From Liolophura sinensis (Eukaryota; Mollusca; Polyplacophora; Chitonida; Chitonidae), in contig NC_088301.1 of assembly GCF_032854445.1 (NCBI RefSeq), positions 35,329,187-35,393,186 on the forward strand: a stretch of DNA of 64,000 nucleotides, read 5' to 3'. The notes beneath the pieces were generated by a model. The model was not told the origin of the DNA. It saw nothing but the letters and a program-made list of their open reading frames with translations, and ran no database searches. Position numbers and translations under genes: made by a program. This document shows, in pieces, positions 22,791 through 33,906 of this stretch. Position 1 is the stretch's first letter, and each line of letters begins with the position of its first letter.

Positions 22791-23890
22791 CCCGTTAAGG
22801 TAGATCAGCCTACTCATCTTCTTAGACAGTATCCTGCTGATCGGAAACAATATTTGATTGATGGCTTCTTGTTGGAGTTTCACATTGGTGTCAGGGATTA
22901 TCTTTCTATAATAAAGGACACAAAAGACAACCATCGGTCGACAAAGGATCATCCAGCTGTTGTTACCACAAAGATACAACACGAGCATTCGTTGGGCAGG
23001 GTGCAAGGCCCTTTTGTTACGCCCTCATTTAAGGACTTAATTTGTTCCCCTCTAGGTGTTATTCCTAAAAAAAGAAGAGGGAAAATTTCGCCTCATTCAT
23101 GATTTGTCATATCTTGAGGGGACCTTAGTAAATTCACTTATACCTAAGGAATTTTCTGCAGTAAATTATGAATCTATAGAAACAGTTATTAATCTTGTAT
23201 TGTCCATGGCAGACACTGCCTCATGGCAAAAGCTGATATAGAGGACGCCTTTCGCATCATCCCAGTCCACCCCCAAGACTACAAGCTGTTAGGTTTTAGA
23301 AGGAACAACGGTTACTACTATGATTGCTTCCAACCTATTGGCGCAACGTCCTCTTATAAGATCTTTGAGTCATTCAGTTCAGCTTTGCAGTGGATAATGC
23401 AGACACATTTTGGGGCTACTGGAGTATCACATATGATTGATGATTTCATTTTTGTGGGTCCCAAATATTCCATGAAATGCAGTCTAGACCCTTAACTGTG
23501 ATGTGATAGTCGTTCCAATAAAACAATCAAAAACGGTTTTTTGTATTGGCTGATATCGTGAGTGATATCTCCCATTAGGAAAAAACATATCGACCGATTG
23601 GTGACACGGAATATTTGCTCCGTACCTATACTATCTGGACTCTGGACTCTGGTTCCTTCAGTCCGAAGATACTGATTGAAAATGAATCATCTACACAACT
23701 GTAAACTCTTATAAAGGTGGGCCAAATTTATCCATATTTTGAAAATATAGTCTGCAGACCCCGATAAACGGCCGGAGGCAGATGAGATTAGGTAATCAGT
23801 CCATGTTGACACAGGTCATGTACACTGCACGGCCTTTTCATATTCGGCTGCACAGACTCCCCTAACTTGTCAAACCGGTCTACCTATCAG
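22791..23890 (+). pseudogene. Ngaro-like reverse transcriptase remnant
   Basis: The frame reads RQYPADRKQYLIDGFLLEF, then SPLGVIPKK, then a shift at about 23070 to GKFRLIHDLSYLEGTLVNS, then another to MAKADIEDAFRIIPVHPQDY and LLGFRRNNGYYYDCFQPIGA. The catalytic Asp of the first box is in KADIEDAF. The second box is MIDDF at 23433-23447. Past 23495 the reading decays; VPIKQSKTVF is still recognisable near 23515-23545. The RT belongs to the DIRS-order type rather than the LINE type. Confidence 0.72.
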
Positions 23891-23896
23891 TATGAT

Positions 23897-24169
23897 CGTT
23901 AATAGGGATAACACGTTCTGGATATAGCACAGATTCTAGTGCTGAAAATTGGCTGAGACCACAATGGGTTTACAGCGTACATGCATTACCCCTCTGATGA
24001 TCACGTCAGAGGGGAAATGCATGTTCGCTGTAAAGTCTACAGGTCAACTACCTTCTATTTTTGTAGAAGGCCTGCTGGTCAGACAGGTGGTTCGAAACCC
24101 GCAGTAGTTTCAGCCAATTTTCAGCACTAGAATCTGTGCTATATCCAGAAAGTGTAATCCCTATTAACG
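23897..24169. repeat. Foldback (palindromic) repeat
   Basis: The outer arms at 23897-23959 and 24107-24169 are about 63 bp inverted copies with few mismatches. Inner arms at 23970-23997 and 24006-24033 form a second inverted pair around an 8-base loop. The right half contains an extra 73 bases with a box-B-like GGTTCGAAACCC that the left half lacks. The unit looks like a head-to-head duplication of one repeat whose left copy lost its middle. Confidence 0.85.
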
Positions 24170-24254
24170 ATAATACTGTTACTTGATCCACTTTCTAAAA
24201 TGACTTCTAAAACTTGTCTGATATATTCACCTGAGGGGGTGGTGTCATTTGTGA

Positions 24255-24470
24255 TCATCAGCGGGGTAATGTTCGCTGTAAAGTCTACTGGTCAGCTACC
24301 TTCTATTTTTGTGGGAGGCCTGTTGGTCGAGTGGTCAAGACGGTTAACATGTATTACAGGCGATTTGGTGCCTGAGTCTGAGGGAGGTGGTTCGAAACCA
24401 ACAGTAGACTCAGCCAATTTTCAGCAATAGAATCTGTGCTATATCCAGAAAGTGTAATCCCTATTAACGG
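24255..24470 (+). repeat. tRNA-derived repeat, direct copy of the foldback's right half
   Basis: It shares GTTCGCTGTAAAGTCTAC, the ACCTTCTATTTTTGT block and the whole end (CAGCCAATTTTCAGCA ... CCCTATTAAC) with 24022-24169. In its middle, 24312-24400, is a tRNA-like segment with box A TGGTCGAGTGG and box B GGTTCGAAACC and a long variable arm, like a class II (Leu/Ser) tRNA. It is more complete than the copy in the foldback. Confidence 0.72.
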
Positions 24471-24479
24471 AAACTTTTC

Positions 24480-26985
24480 ATTCTCGAGTGTGTCATCAGT
24501 GTTGCCCTTTTCATGTGAAAACCATATCCCAGCAGCAAATACTTCATCCTACCATCAACCAAGTCAGTATGATCTTGAGATGTTAGATAGCATGTGTTTT
24601 AATCCAACTGACTTAATTGCCACTGAACATATATCTGTACCATCTGATTATGACGACTATGAGATAGCGCACTGGAATGAAGACAATTCACATGAATCGA
24701 TTTACTTTTCTCAATTGTCTTTTATTTCTGAACCTCTGCTACAAAATTTTGACTCTACAACCAATCTATCATTTTTTCATTTGAATGACAGAAGCTTGAG
24801 CAAGCATTTCACAGAAATAACTGCCTTTATTCATAGTCTCTCTTATCCCTGTTCTGTCCTTGGATCCTCGGATTGTTGCTTAACTAACCACTGAAGAACT
24901 GATCTCTATGTTACATCAGACATTACATCATGTAAATTAAGGGAGGATCTAAGTTTTCCCAGCGACTCTGGTTGTTGTAAATGTCTGTTCATAGAGATTA
25001 AATTCAACAAGTCCTTATATCTTATAGATGTTGTATATAGATGACCTCGTAAAAATGTCAATGATTTTAATAATCATATATTACATATCGCAGAAAAATG
25101 CCCAAAAGGAACAAAACAAACCGTTATAATGGGGGACTTTAATTTTTGCCCTTTTCAAACTGAGTATCACGCCCCATCAAAAGACTTTCTTGAAATAATG
25201 AAATCAAATCACTCCCCCCCTCCCTTACAAATTACTAAGCCAACTAGAGTATAATCTCGATCAGCAACATTAATCGATAGTATATTTACAGAATGTTTCG
25301 ATAAGTATCTTCTCTCTGGAATCCTACTAACAGACATAACAGATCATTCTCCAATTTTTCATATCATTAAATCAGGATACTCTCGGAATAATACAGAACA
25401 CAAATTGCAGTAGAGGAAATACAGTGATATCAGAGAAGGAAAATTTTATCGATAAAGATGAAGTACAAACTGGGACTCTCCCAGAGAACTGGAGTGTTCT
25501 CCTCCATCTATAACCGCTGTTTTCCCATAACTCCACTCAAAGTTCATAAAAAGACCATAAAACCGTGGGTAACAGGCGGCCTTCTGACATCTATCTTTGG
25601 AGAAAAAAAGCCCCATATTATATCGACTTAAACTTAAATATAGAGATGAAGAATCTGAAAAAGGTACAGATCCTTCAGTAACAAGTTAAACAATAGTATT
25701 CGCTTAGCAAGAAAACATTACTTTGAGGACAAATATAATAAGGTAAACAATGATATTAAAGGTAACTGGAAAGTTTTAAATGAATTAATGAATGGCAGGA
25801 AGTCTCGAGAACTACCGTTGTTCTTCAGTATAGATGGTACTGACATAACCAACACTGCTACGAAAGCCTACAGCTTTAATCAATATTTTAATTTTGTAGC
25901 CAGTAGTTTAAACGCAGAAATTCCTACAGTAGATGAACGGTTTATAGATTACTTTAAGCGAACCATTCGCCAGTAATTTTTCCTTTCCAAATGTCGCTCA
26001 AAGTGATGTTATTTCTGTTAACTCAGGACCTTAAGTCCTCAGCCTCTACAGATCTTGAAGGAATTCGAGTGTCATTTGTTAAACTTGTCTCCGATCACAT
26101 TTCTGCCCCTCTGTCACATATTATCAACTTATCTTACGTATGAGGCAAAGTTCCTGACTGCATGAAAATTGCTTAAGTGTCGCCTGGATACTAAGCAGAA
26201 GAGGCTAACCAAGTGGAAAACTACCGACCTATATTCGTACTTCCCTGTTTCAGTAAAATACTTGAGAAAATAACTTCAAATGCAGTATTTAGCCATGCAG
26301 AAACTAATGGTATGATTGATAAAAACCAATATGGCTTCAGAGCATATCACTCCACATCTCTGGCTGCTTGTTCATTGTATGATAAATTAGCGACTGCCAA
26401 GGAGAACAAACTGTACAGTATTGTCTCGATCTTTCAAAGGCATTTGATACAGTAAATAATAGACTCGGCCCCTTGTGCAAATCAAGCACTTTTGCGTAAA
26501 CTTGAATATTATGGTTTTAGAGGTATAAGTAACTCTTGGTTTAGAAGTTATTTGTATAATAGAACTCAGTGTGTATCGTTTTCTGACACTTTATCGTCAA
26601 TTGAATCTGTACAGTGTGGAGTTCCACAAGGCTCTATTTTAGGACCTTTTTTTTACTCTCATGTATCTAACCTTCTTCATTTTATTTTATTTGCAGATGA
26701 TACCAGCACTATTTACTCTTCTCATAATATAAATGATCTCTATAATACTACGTAACTTGGAACACTTTATACTTGGTTCTATTGCAACTGTTTATCCCTG
26801 AACAATAAGAAAACAAAATATCTTCTCACAACCCTTCTCACTAAAATAAAGTAAACTCACCACCCGCTCTTACAATATGTGACAATGAAACAGTCATAAT
26901 AAAATTGGTTCGGAGACTAGTTTTAACGACTCTGAAATATAATATTTCTTTTCGCTCTGAACATAAAAGTGTAAAATTAAACTTG
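24480..26985 (+). mobile_element. Non-LTR retrotransposon (LINE), endonuclease and RT, decayed
   Basis: The coding region runs from about 24480. An APE-type endonuclease is recognisable from about 24770 (FHLNDRSLSKHF), with the core motif MGDFNF at 25129-25146 and TDHSPIFH near 25340. The pre-RT region is at about 25690-25970. RT spans about 26090-26755 with NYRPI at the start, GVPQGSILGPF and the catalytic FADD at 26690-26701. At least six stops or shifts occur. The combination points to the Jockey/CR1/L2 group; a finer call is not possible by eye. It lies between the Ngaro-like RT and recombinase in the same orientation. No clear target duplication was found. Confidence 0.78.
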
Positions 26986-26993
26986 GTAGCTGA

Positions 26994-27968
26994 TTGAGTG
27001 TCCCGTTTTCATTTCGAGGAAGCCCGACGCCTAGCGCCGTAGTTGACACATCAGCCTGTGAATATTCCGCCAAAGAGTTACAGGCTGTAGGTAACAAACT
27101 AGTACAAGCTTCTTTAGCAAAGAGCACTCAAAAGAGCAAGAGAATAGTACACCAATTCATGCCTTTCCAGCACGCTAGATTCCCCAATCAGCCAGTTTTC
27201 GCTTTAACGCCGACAAAAATTTCCACGTACATAGCTTATCTTTTAGTGCTGCCACAATCTATTCCAATATTTCGGCCATTAGCTTCGTGCACCGCATTGA
27301 TAGTCTGCAGGACCCAACAAGCCATTTCCTAATCGCAAAATTTTAAAAGGATTAAAAAGGCTTAAACCCTCTTGCGACACCCGTCTACCTATCACACTCC
27401 CTATTTTAGAAAAACTGGTAAGAAATTTACATAATGTTCTCCCTTCCTTTTGTCTAAGTTATCTGTTTAAGTCAATGTTCCGTTTAGCTTTCAATCTTTC
27501 CTATGTATAGGTGAAAGTACAGTTACTTAAAACAACACCAGAGACACCTTTTTACAAGTTAAGCACATTGAATTTCACACTACACATGAGGGCACTTACA
27601 TTATAGTTGTACCATTATAAAAACATTGACTTGCACCCTATAAAAATACATCTCCCTATTTTTTTCATAATTCTGTCATCTGCCCTGTTAGGTCTCTTGA
27701 GACATATTTAAACATTTCTCGACACTCATCCGGTCCTTTATTTCAACTTAGCAACAGCTCCCACGTGTCTTACAAGTATTTTTCCAGCATTGTATAGACT
27801 AAGTTGGAGTTTATTGGGCTTAGCACACAACGCTATAAGGGACGCAGCTTCAGACTCGGAGCTGCATGCACAGCTACTTCTCTGGGAATGTCGGAAGCTG
27901 TTATACAAAAGTTAGGTCGCTGGAAGTCAAACTCACTGCGAAAGTACATCCGAATTAGTATATTCTAG
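26994..27968 (+). pseudogene. Ngaro-like tyrosine recombinase remnant
   Basis: The N-terminal SAM-like part reads KELQAVGNKLVQASLAKSTQ and FPNQPVFALTPTKISTYIAY. A frameshift near 27320 and a stop at 27510 follow, then KLSTLNFTLHM-like strands. The C-terminal catalytic block at 27843-27950 reads RSFRLGAA ... QKLGRWKSNSLRKYIR, ending at TAG 27966. Two catalytic positions have changed: the first Arg of the usual FLRIGE-type motif is Cys (TGT at 27504-27506), and the His of HxxR is Arg. Both fit decay of an inactive copy. The nucleophile Tyr is still encoded. Confidence 0.78.
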
Positions 27969-28048
27969 ACTCCGTTTCACTTGTGTCATGCGCCTTGGAT
28001 TACTTCAGTGAAATATAAAATTAGACCATCACATATTATGCTATATCT

Positions 28049-28175
28049 GGAGGCCAGCATTTAACTGCTCCTTGTTTGTCTTTTTCTTTTTTCTATAGGC
28101 AAATCATGTCTATATTAGATATTTTTACTGTATCAATAAATACCATTTTCGTGAAGGCCAGAATTTAACTGCTTC
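28049..28175 (+). repeat. Short direct repeat pair past the Ngaro-like recombinase
   Basis: A 22-bp block (GAGGCCAGCATTTAACTGCT-like) at 28049-28070 recurs with three changes at 28154-28175. The position just past the recombinase matches where Ngaro elements carry split direct repeats. That reading is inference. Confidence 0.5.
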
Positions 28176-28180
28176 ACAGG

Positions 28181-28326
28181 TTGGCATCACTTCCTATATT
28201 GTGCATGGGAAGGTCCGACGAGAACCTGCGAATGGTTATGGGTATCCCCCACCATAATGCTGGCCACCGTCGTATAAGTGAAATATTCTTAAGTACGTCA
28301 TAAGACAACAATCAAATAAATAAATC
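28181..28326 (+). mobile_element. MetaSINE-like SINE, 5' truncated
   Basis: It keeps the central and 3' parts only: GCATGGGAAGGTC, GAGAACCTGCGAATGG, ACCATAATGCTGGCCACC, GTCGTATAAGTGAAATATTC, then an AAATAAATAAATC tail. It lacks the tRNA head and the CTCTGCCC block. No clear target duplication. Confidence 0.82.
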
Positions 28327-28877
28327 AATTGTTACTCAATTGTATACAGGTATATAAACAAATCAATGTATTGTCCATTGTATATACATTTTTTGGCTAT
28401 TCACACAAGAGGTAAGTTAGAACCAAATAGTTTCCAGGGAAAAGTAGGGGCACGTTGCCACCATGGCGCAAAAACACATGTATATTTGTTTGTATGCGAG
28501 ACTCAAGACTTATACCAGGCGATCGGCGGATTTCGCAAAGCTGTTTCTGCCAAATCTTAAATGTAATTTTACAGCCTATCAATTCATTAAGTATGTTCAA
28601 AATATAATAAGTGGGAGTGACCATAGCAAACAATTTCGTGACACAGTTGAGATTCAATAAATTTACTTTCTTTTTAAGACCTGCATCTTAACTCAAAAAC
28701 AACTTTGGAAATCAGCCCTAGGTCAGCAGCCTGACACTAACCATTCAATCACACTAGTGTTCAGCCCATGTCTCTATGTATCTGTCTTTCTAGTAAACAG
28801 TTTTAATCAAAAGGAACCACACAGAAGCACATATTTACCAAAGCACAACGCACAGTAACTAGTTCGTCACTATTCTT

Positions 28878-29724
28878 ATTTATCATATAATCCATTGGAA
28901 ACGTAGATTCTATATCTTTGACGAATTTCCCCAATAACTCTTTCGATATGTATTCTCACTTTTGCCAAGCTTCGGGTCTTTTCAACATCTAGGGGAGATA
29001 ACTGTTTTTTCCCTCTTGTAAATATCGATATGTGCGCACACATCATATCCACACTTTCTGCAGTATCAAAACCTCTGTGTGCAAGAACTAGGTCACCTGG
29101 AACAAGTTTATTTAATATATCACAGTTTTCATTAAGATACTTATCAGACGTTCGCTCACCCTAGCCCTTCGACAAATATGAAACAACACCCTGAGGGCAA
29201 ATTCCTATTAAATATTTAGGCGTTGTGGTGTTTGTAGTGGGAGAAAAGTTTGGTTTCTTGCCAGTCAAATTGTATTAGCAACTGCCCCAAAATGAGCGCG
29301 GAAACTAATGGGAATTTTTTTTCTCAGATCTTCTCGAGATGGCCAAGGATAATGTTTTGAGTTTTACATAAAGAAGATGTAGCACATTTAAAAACGCAGA
29401 GGAAATAGATTTACTGACGGCAAATATGTATGACAAGTCAACAACGGGCAGATTCAATGGAAATTTCATAAGCACAAGTATAAACTGTTTGAAAGGTGGT
29501 ATTGCACTTCTGCCATGAGATGGTAAGTTACTGGATATAAAATTGAACACTGGCATAAGTATTGTAATGTTTGGAACACCTGAATAGAATTTAATCTTAC
29601 CTTCATCTTTTTCAAAGATCTCTATCAAATAACAACTGTCACCAGATTTCCTTTTCAAATTTATATTCTTAGTTAATAGTCTGTTTCTATCTCTTCGAAG
29701 GGAGGAAATATCTGTTTTGAACAT
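28878..29724 (-). pseudogene. DDE transposase (HARBI1/DDE_Tnp_4-like) remnant
   Basis: The long minus-strand frame 29724-29308 holds KIKFYSGVPN, then FKQFILVLMKFPLNLPVVDL and SSAFLNVLHLLYVKLK, the helical region before the catalytic core in PIF/Harbinger-like DDE transposases. The core continues with frame changes: PISFRAHFGAVAN, then [29 protein letters not shown] (second Asp), and [13 protein letters not shown] (Glu). The first Asp region near 29270 is damaged by a stop and a shift. No DNA-binding domain or terminal inverted repeat was found. Confidence 0.68.
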
Positions 29725-31440
29725 ATCAGTTTGACATTGTCCGGATTTGTCTCATCACAAAGGGATGATAGTTTGCCAGGTGATAAAAGTAAAGGTGAAA
29801 TGGAGAATCTGTCACCGCTGAGACTTTTTAATATACACTTTTAGGTAGACCATAAACCAGAAAAAGCAGAATGGAATTTTACAGAGCCCTTAATACTTAA
29901 TAAATACCTTTTTTTAAAAAAACTGTAGCTATTTGCCTGTACTTGGATTGAATAGCACGTTTCATAAATATTGTCCATTTATGAATATACCTATCAATCA
30001 GGTGTTTATAAAATATTTATTGGCGACAACAATTTCTGGGGTTACGCAGCTCTGCATTGAAAATAATTGCTTACACTGAATTTTATTATTTATCAACCAG
30101 CCATTTTTCTTTTATTTTACTTAGTTCCCATAAAATATTGTTAACTTGAAAAAACTGAGCCAAAGGTTTGAACATACCATTTAAAAAGTGTAATGAGTAG
30201 ACGATCAGTAAGCTCTATTGGAAGTCTCGACTGTTGACACATGTTCTGTGCCAGAGAATAGATTTCTCTTCTGTCTCGGGATCTTGATTTTTGATATCTC
30301 CTGGAATTTTGTGGAATTATTTTGTTCCATCTCTTCCCTGTTTATGGGAGCCTATGACGCAGCACGATACCAGAATGGTAGAATGAAAAAGAAATGAGCA
30401 AAAAAGGGGAAAGAATTAAGGAAACTACGGGCGAAAAGCTACGCGAGCAGTGAAGCCTCCCGGTCATAGCAACGTGACACCAATACTTTCAAGATATCCG
30501 CTGAAGCTGTCGCTATGTGTACCACGTGACCTCTTACGTCATCTCAAAACGGTGTATATCTGAGCCCGGGAACCAGGATGTCAAATTTCTACCCATTTCA
30601 ACAGCTGGCAAGTATTTTGCTGTTGTAGTAGTTAAGATGTACGTATTGACTATTACAGCAATTGCATACCACATCGTAGCTATTGCATTTAATTCTCTTC
30701 ATATTTTTTCTTAGTAGCCTACTTTCCAAACCCTAAAAGTGATGTCCAGTTCTATCCCACGTCTCGTTCCAAGCCTTGATAGCAAGTTTTCTACCCTGTC
30801 GTGTCGACACCAGACCTCTAAAAATAGTTCGAGGTTCAATATTTCACTTTATTTCCACGTAAATTTCTTACCTTAAAATTTGTATTCGTATGAAGTTACT
30901 TTCAGACTTAAGTCTTGATTTGCTTAGCCCTTGTTTCATAACCAATATACACAAAGAAAAAGCTATTTAGTTTTGTTCCTTATTTATTTGTTAGTATTTC
31001 CTAAATCATTGTTGAGGGTGTGATTGAGCTTTGATTTTAAGAGTCTATGGTCTACATTTAAATTACTGTGAATCACCTAAAGTCTAAGGTTTTTGCAAGT
31101 TTCACATTTTCCTTCATTCTAACTGATTTATCCACCTTAGTGGATGAAGTATGATTAATTTTGGATAATAAAAAAATTAAGTACGGGTATCAATAGTATC
31201 ATTTTAAGGACGCTGAGTGCTTTTGAAAGCGCATTTTTACATATTAAACTTTTGGTTAAGTATGGCATATCAGTGATACATCTGCTAGTGTGGATCACAC
31301 TTGAGCCAAACGAAAGATTATTGCCATTAATATCAATCAAGCATGACCATATTTACAGTCCAAAAAGTGTAAACAAACTTTGATGACAAATATTAAATCT
31401 GTCCTGAGAATAGGCATATATCTTGTGTATATACAAGATA
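29725..31440. other. No gene supported
   Basis: AT-rich sequence with stops in every frame. One 65-codon open frame at 30517-30714 has a hydrophobic stretch but no other support. Confidence 0.4.
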
Positions 31441-32330
31441 AACAATTTGATGTCCCAAGCGATGGCAATTGTTTTTTCATTGCGTTAGTCTCAGTGTTTA
31501 TGGTACCAATTCAGCATGCGTACTATAGAAGTTATTGAACACTGGGAGAAGTTGAAGGATTTTGCCCTTCTCTGCCACGAGTTAAAGACAGAGTCAAGCA
31601 GTCTATTATGATAAAATGGTAGTTGGCAATGGTTGGGCAACTGCCTGTGGAACGAGCCCAGATATCTCTTAAATTACCTGAAGAAAGTAATATATTGAGG
31701 GTACGAAAAAAAGGGAAGCGCGACAGAAGTCGAGGTTACATTGTACAATGAGCTCTAATTTGGTTGAAGATGAACAGTCTAGCATATGCTGATATAACTA
31801 TTGGTCAGGGAAGATTAAACACATTGTCTTTTAATGATGAAACTTTTGTAAACATCAAGTAATGTTGATATATATAAGCGTTCTGATCTTTTCACAGCAC
31901 TTTAAAAATACACACATATTGTTGCCTATTACTTTGATATGATATTCGTGCAGAAGCATACTTTCGCCAAGTTATTTATCAGACCTGTTTTTAGTGTTGA
32001 TTCTTTCAACCGACAAAAATTTGCATAGACCAGAGGGATGGTACACTAGCAGGGTCTGTGTTGGTGTAAAGGTGGAAAACCACTTCTGTCAAGCCGTGGT
32101 TTAAATATACTATCAGATAACCCAGTAGCAGAACTTTTACAGTGGGCCAAATCTATTTTTGGGATGACAGTAAGATGGATGTTCGCATGTCATAAGAAAC
32201 CCTACTCGAAGATTGTATACTTTTATCAAACAGAATTAATATTCACTGTTGTTTCGATTATTGTCTTTGATCACAAAAAGTTGGAGGCAACAAATGTAGA
32301 ATGGGTTTTGGCACTAAAAAAATCCAGATG
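31441..32330 (+). pseudogene. OTU-protease-like and Helitron-associated remnant
   Basis: An OTU cysteine-protease signature, FDVPSDGNCFFIAL, lies at 31446-31487 with the catalytic Asp and Cys in DGNC (31461-31472). Downstream, 31640-31862 reads SLKLPEESNILRVRKKGKR and AYADITIGQGRLNTLSFND, which recalls the region found in Helitron-associated proteins (DUF6570-like). A further piece open from about 32085 to 32329 reads NPVAELLQWAKSIFGMTV and IIVFDHKKLEATNVEW, of unknown identity. Stops separate the parts. OTU domains occur in some Helitrons, so a Helitron origin is plausible but unproven. Confidence 0.45.
32255..32305 (+). repeat. Left arm of 51-bp perfect inverted repeat
   Basis: This segment is the exact reverse complement of 33831-33881. 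It encodes IIVFDHKKLEATNVEW on this strand. Confidence 0.88.
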
Positions 32331-32689
32331 AAAATCTAATAACCTCACCTGCTAATGTCAAAGATGTTAATGGCTCAAATCACTGAGAATTTGTAAGAAA
32401 TCACTTGTAAAGAATTTCAAATATCACCCAAGGCGTGAGGGCAAACAGAGGCATTTCATAGTTTCAAATTCTTCGCCACTAACACAACAGGAATTTTTGT
32501 TACAAATAGAAGAAATGTAAATATAGAACTTTCTTTAGGTGGAAAGAAAATCGTATTCAAAGACAAGATGAGATACACAGAGATTATTATGGAAAGATCA
32601 TACTGATGACCTAACCATCAGATGTCAACACAACTTTATTCTAATGAAATGAATATCAGGCACAAAATGGGGAGCCAACAAAACTATAC

Positions 32690-33800
32690 TCTTAAAAAGT
32701 ACCATTGTCTAATTCGTTCCAAAATAGACTATGGTGCAATAGCCTATCAATCCGCATGCAATATACATCTAAAATGAACTGTCGATATCCAATATTCTGC
32801 TCTAAAAATAGCAGCAGGTGCCTACAATTGCACTTCACTATGTAGCCTACAAGTAGAAAACCTCTACATCTTAGACGAGAAAAGTTAACCATTAAGCATG
32901 CAGGAAAAATAAGCACCTACGGTCGTCTCTCACCCAAAATCAGAATACGACTACCTAAAAGAAAAATAGACAAAACACTCCACTGCAACTGGATACGAAA
33001 TAAACAGACTGCTCTGCAAAATACGATATTTCCCTACCAAAGCCTTCAGAAATCACTCGTCAGCAACAGCCTCCTAAGATTTTTGTTTACTCCGCATATA
33101 GGCACTGCACTCAACAACCAATATTCAAAACTTGATAACCCATTCTACACAAATCAAAGACCCTCTCTGTTTATTCCACTGAACTAGTTGCAATCACAAT
33201 GGCATTATATTGGACACGTGAGAACAATCCGAAGTGAGTAGCCATGATAAGGGTCTCTCTCATTGGAATAATTTCCATGAATAAACTCAAAGTCAGCGAG
33301 TGGGTCAATCATCCTGCAAGAAATAGAAACTGTAATAGCCGAAATACAAAAACAAAAAATCGAACTAACTAGTATGGGTACCAGCGCACGTAAACATATG
33401 AGGAAATTAACTTGCTGACTAGGCAGCAAAAATCAGGAAGATGTAGATATCCCCCTAAGCCAAGCTGACATAAATAAATTGAACAACACCCAAATTATCC
33501 AACAATGGAAAGAAGACTGGAGTAAAGAATCCCGCGGACGATGGCTCTACAGAATACCAGACGGAATGATTATTTAGCCAAACTCGTTCCAATTACCACA
33601 TAAGCAGGATGATAAAAATATAACACGCCCGAGAGGGGAAAACGGGGATGAAAGCACATCGGGCAACTATAATCCTCAATACTTCCCCCACTTGCCCTGC
33701 CTGTCAGGAACGTGACGAAACGATAAAGCATTATCTCCTTCAATGCTCCAAACATAACAAAGGTTGAAAACTAATTGCAGAAAGCATAAAAACATACAAC
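32690..33800 (+). pseudogene. LINE ORF2 C-terminal remnant (post-RT region, RNase H and zinc motif)
   Basis: The start reads LIRSKIDYGAIAYQSA and ALKIAAGAYNCTSLCSLQVE, the thumb region after LINE RT. The end (33430-33780) reads QEDVDIPLSQADINKLNNTQ, then QQWKEDWSKESRGRWLYRI, then a Cys/His block from about 33698 (CPACQ, then HYLLQCSKH in shifted frames). RNase H parts between are heavily broken. No catalytic RT is present, so this is a 3' fragment. It lies between the two 51-bp inverted arms. Confidence 0.65.
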
Positions 33801-33830
33801 TGTTAAACTGAAATGAAGGCTCTGCTAAAT

Positions 33831-33881
33831 CCCATTCTACATTTGTTGCCTCCAACTTTTTGTGATCAAAGACAATAATCG
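33831..33881 (-). repeat. Right arm of 51-bp perfect inverted repeat
   Basis: The same coding segment as 32255-32305, but on the minus strand, where it is preceded by CDETQIQP and followed by DLAEP. The two copies differ just outside the arms. Confidence 0.88.
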
Positions 33882-33906
33882 GTTGTATTTGTGTCTCATC
33901 ACACAA

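Larger units (their letters stand above)
21891..28175 (+). mobile_element. Ngaro-like tyrosine-recombinase retroelement, split by other insertions
   Basis: A gag-like ORF (21891), an RT (about 22800-23500) and a tyrosine recombinase (26994-27968) are on the same strand in the order expected for Ngaro/DIRS-order elements. About 3 kb of other repeats (a foldback/tRNA repeat and a LINE) lie between RT and recombinase. The two halves are assigned to one element from order and type; they could also be two related copies. Direct repeats at 28049-28070 and 28154-28175 may be part of the split direct repeats these elements carry. Confidence 0.62.
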
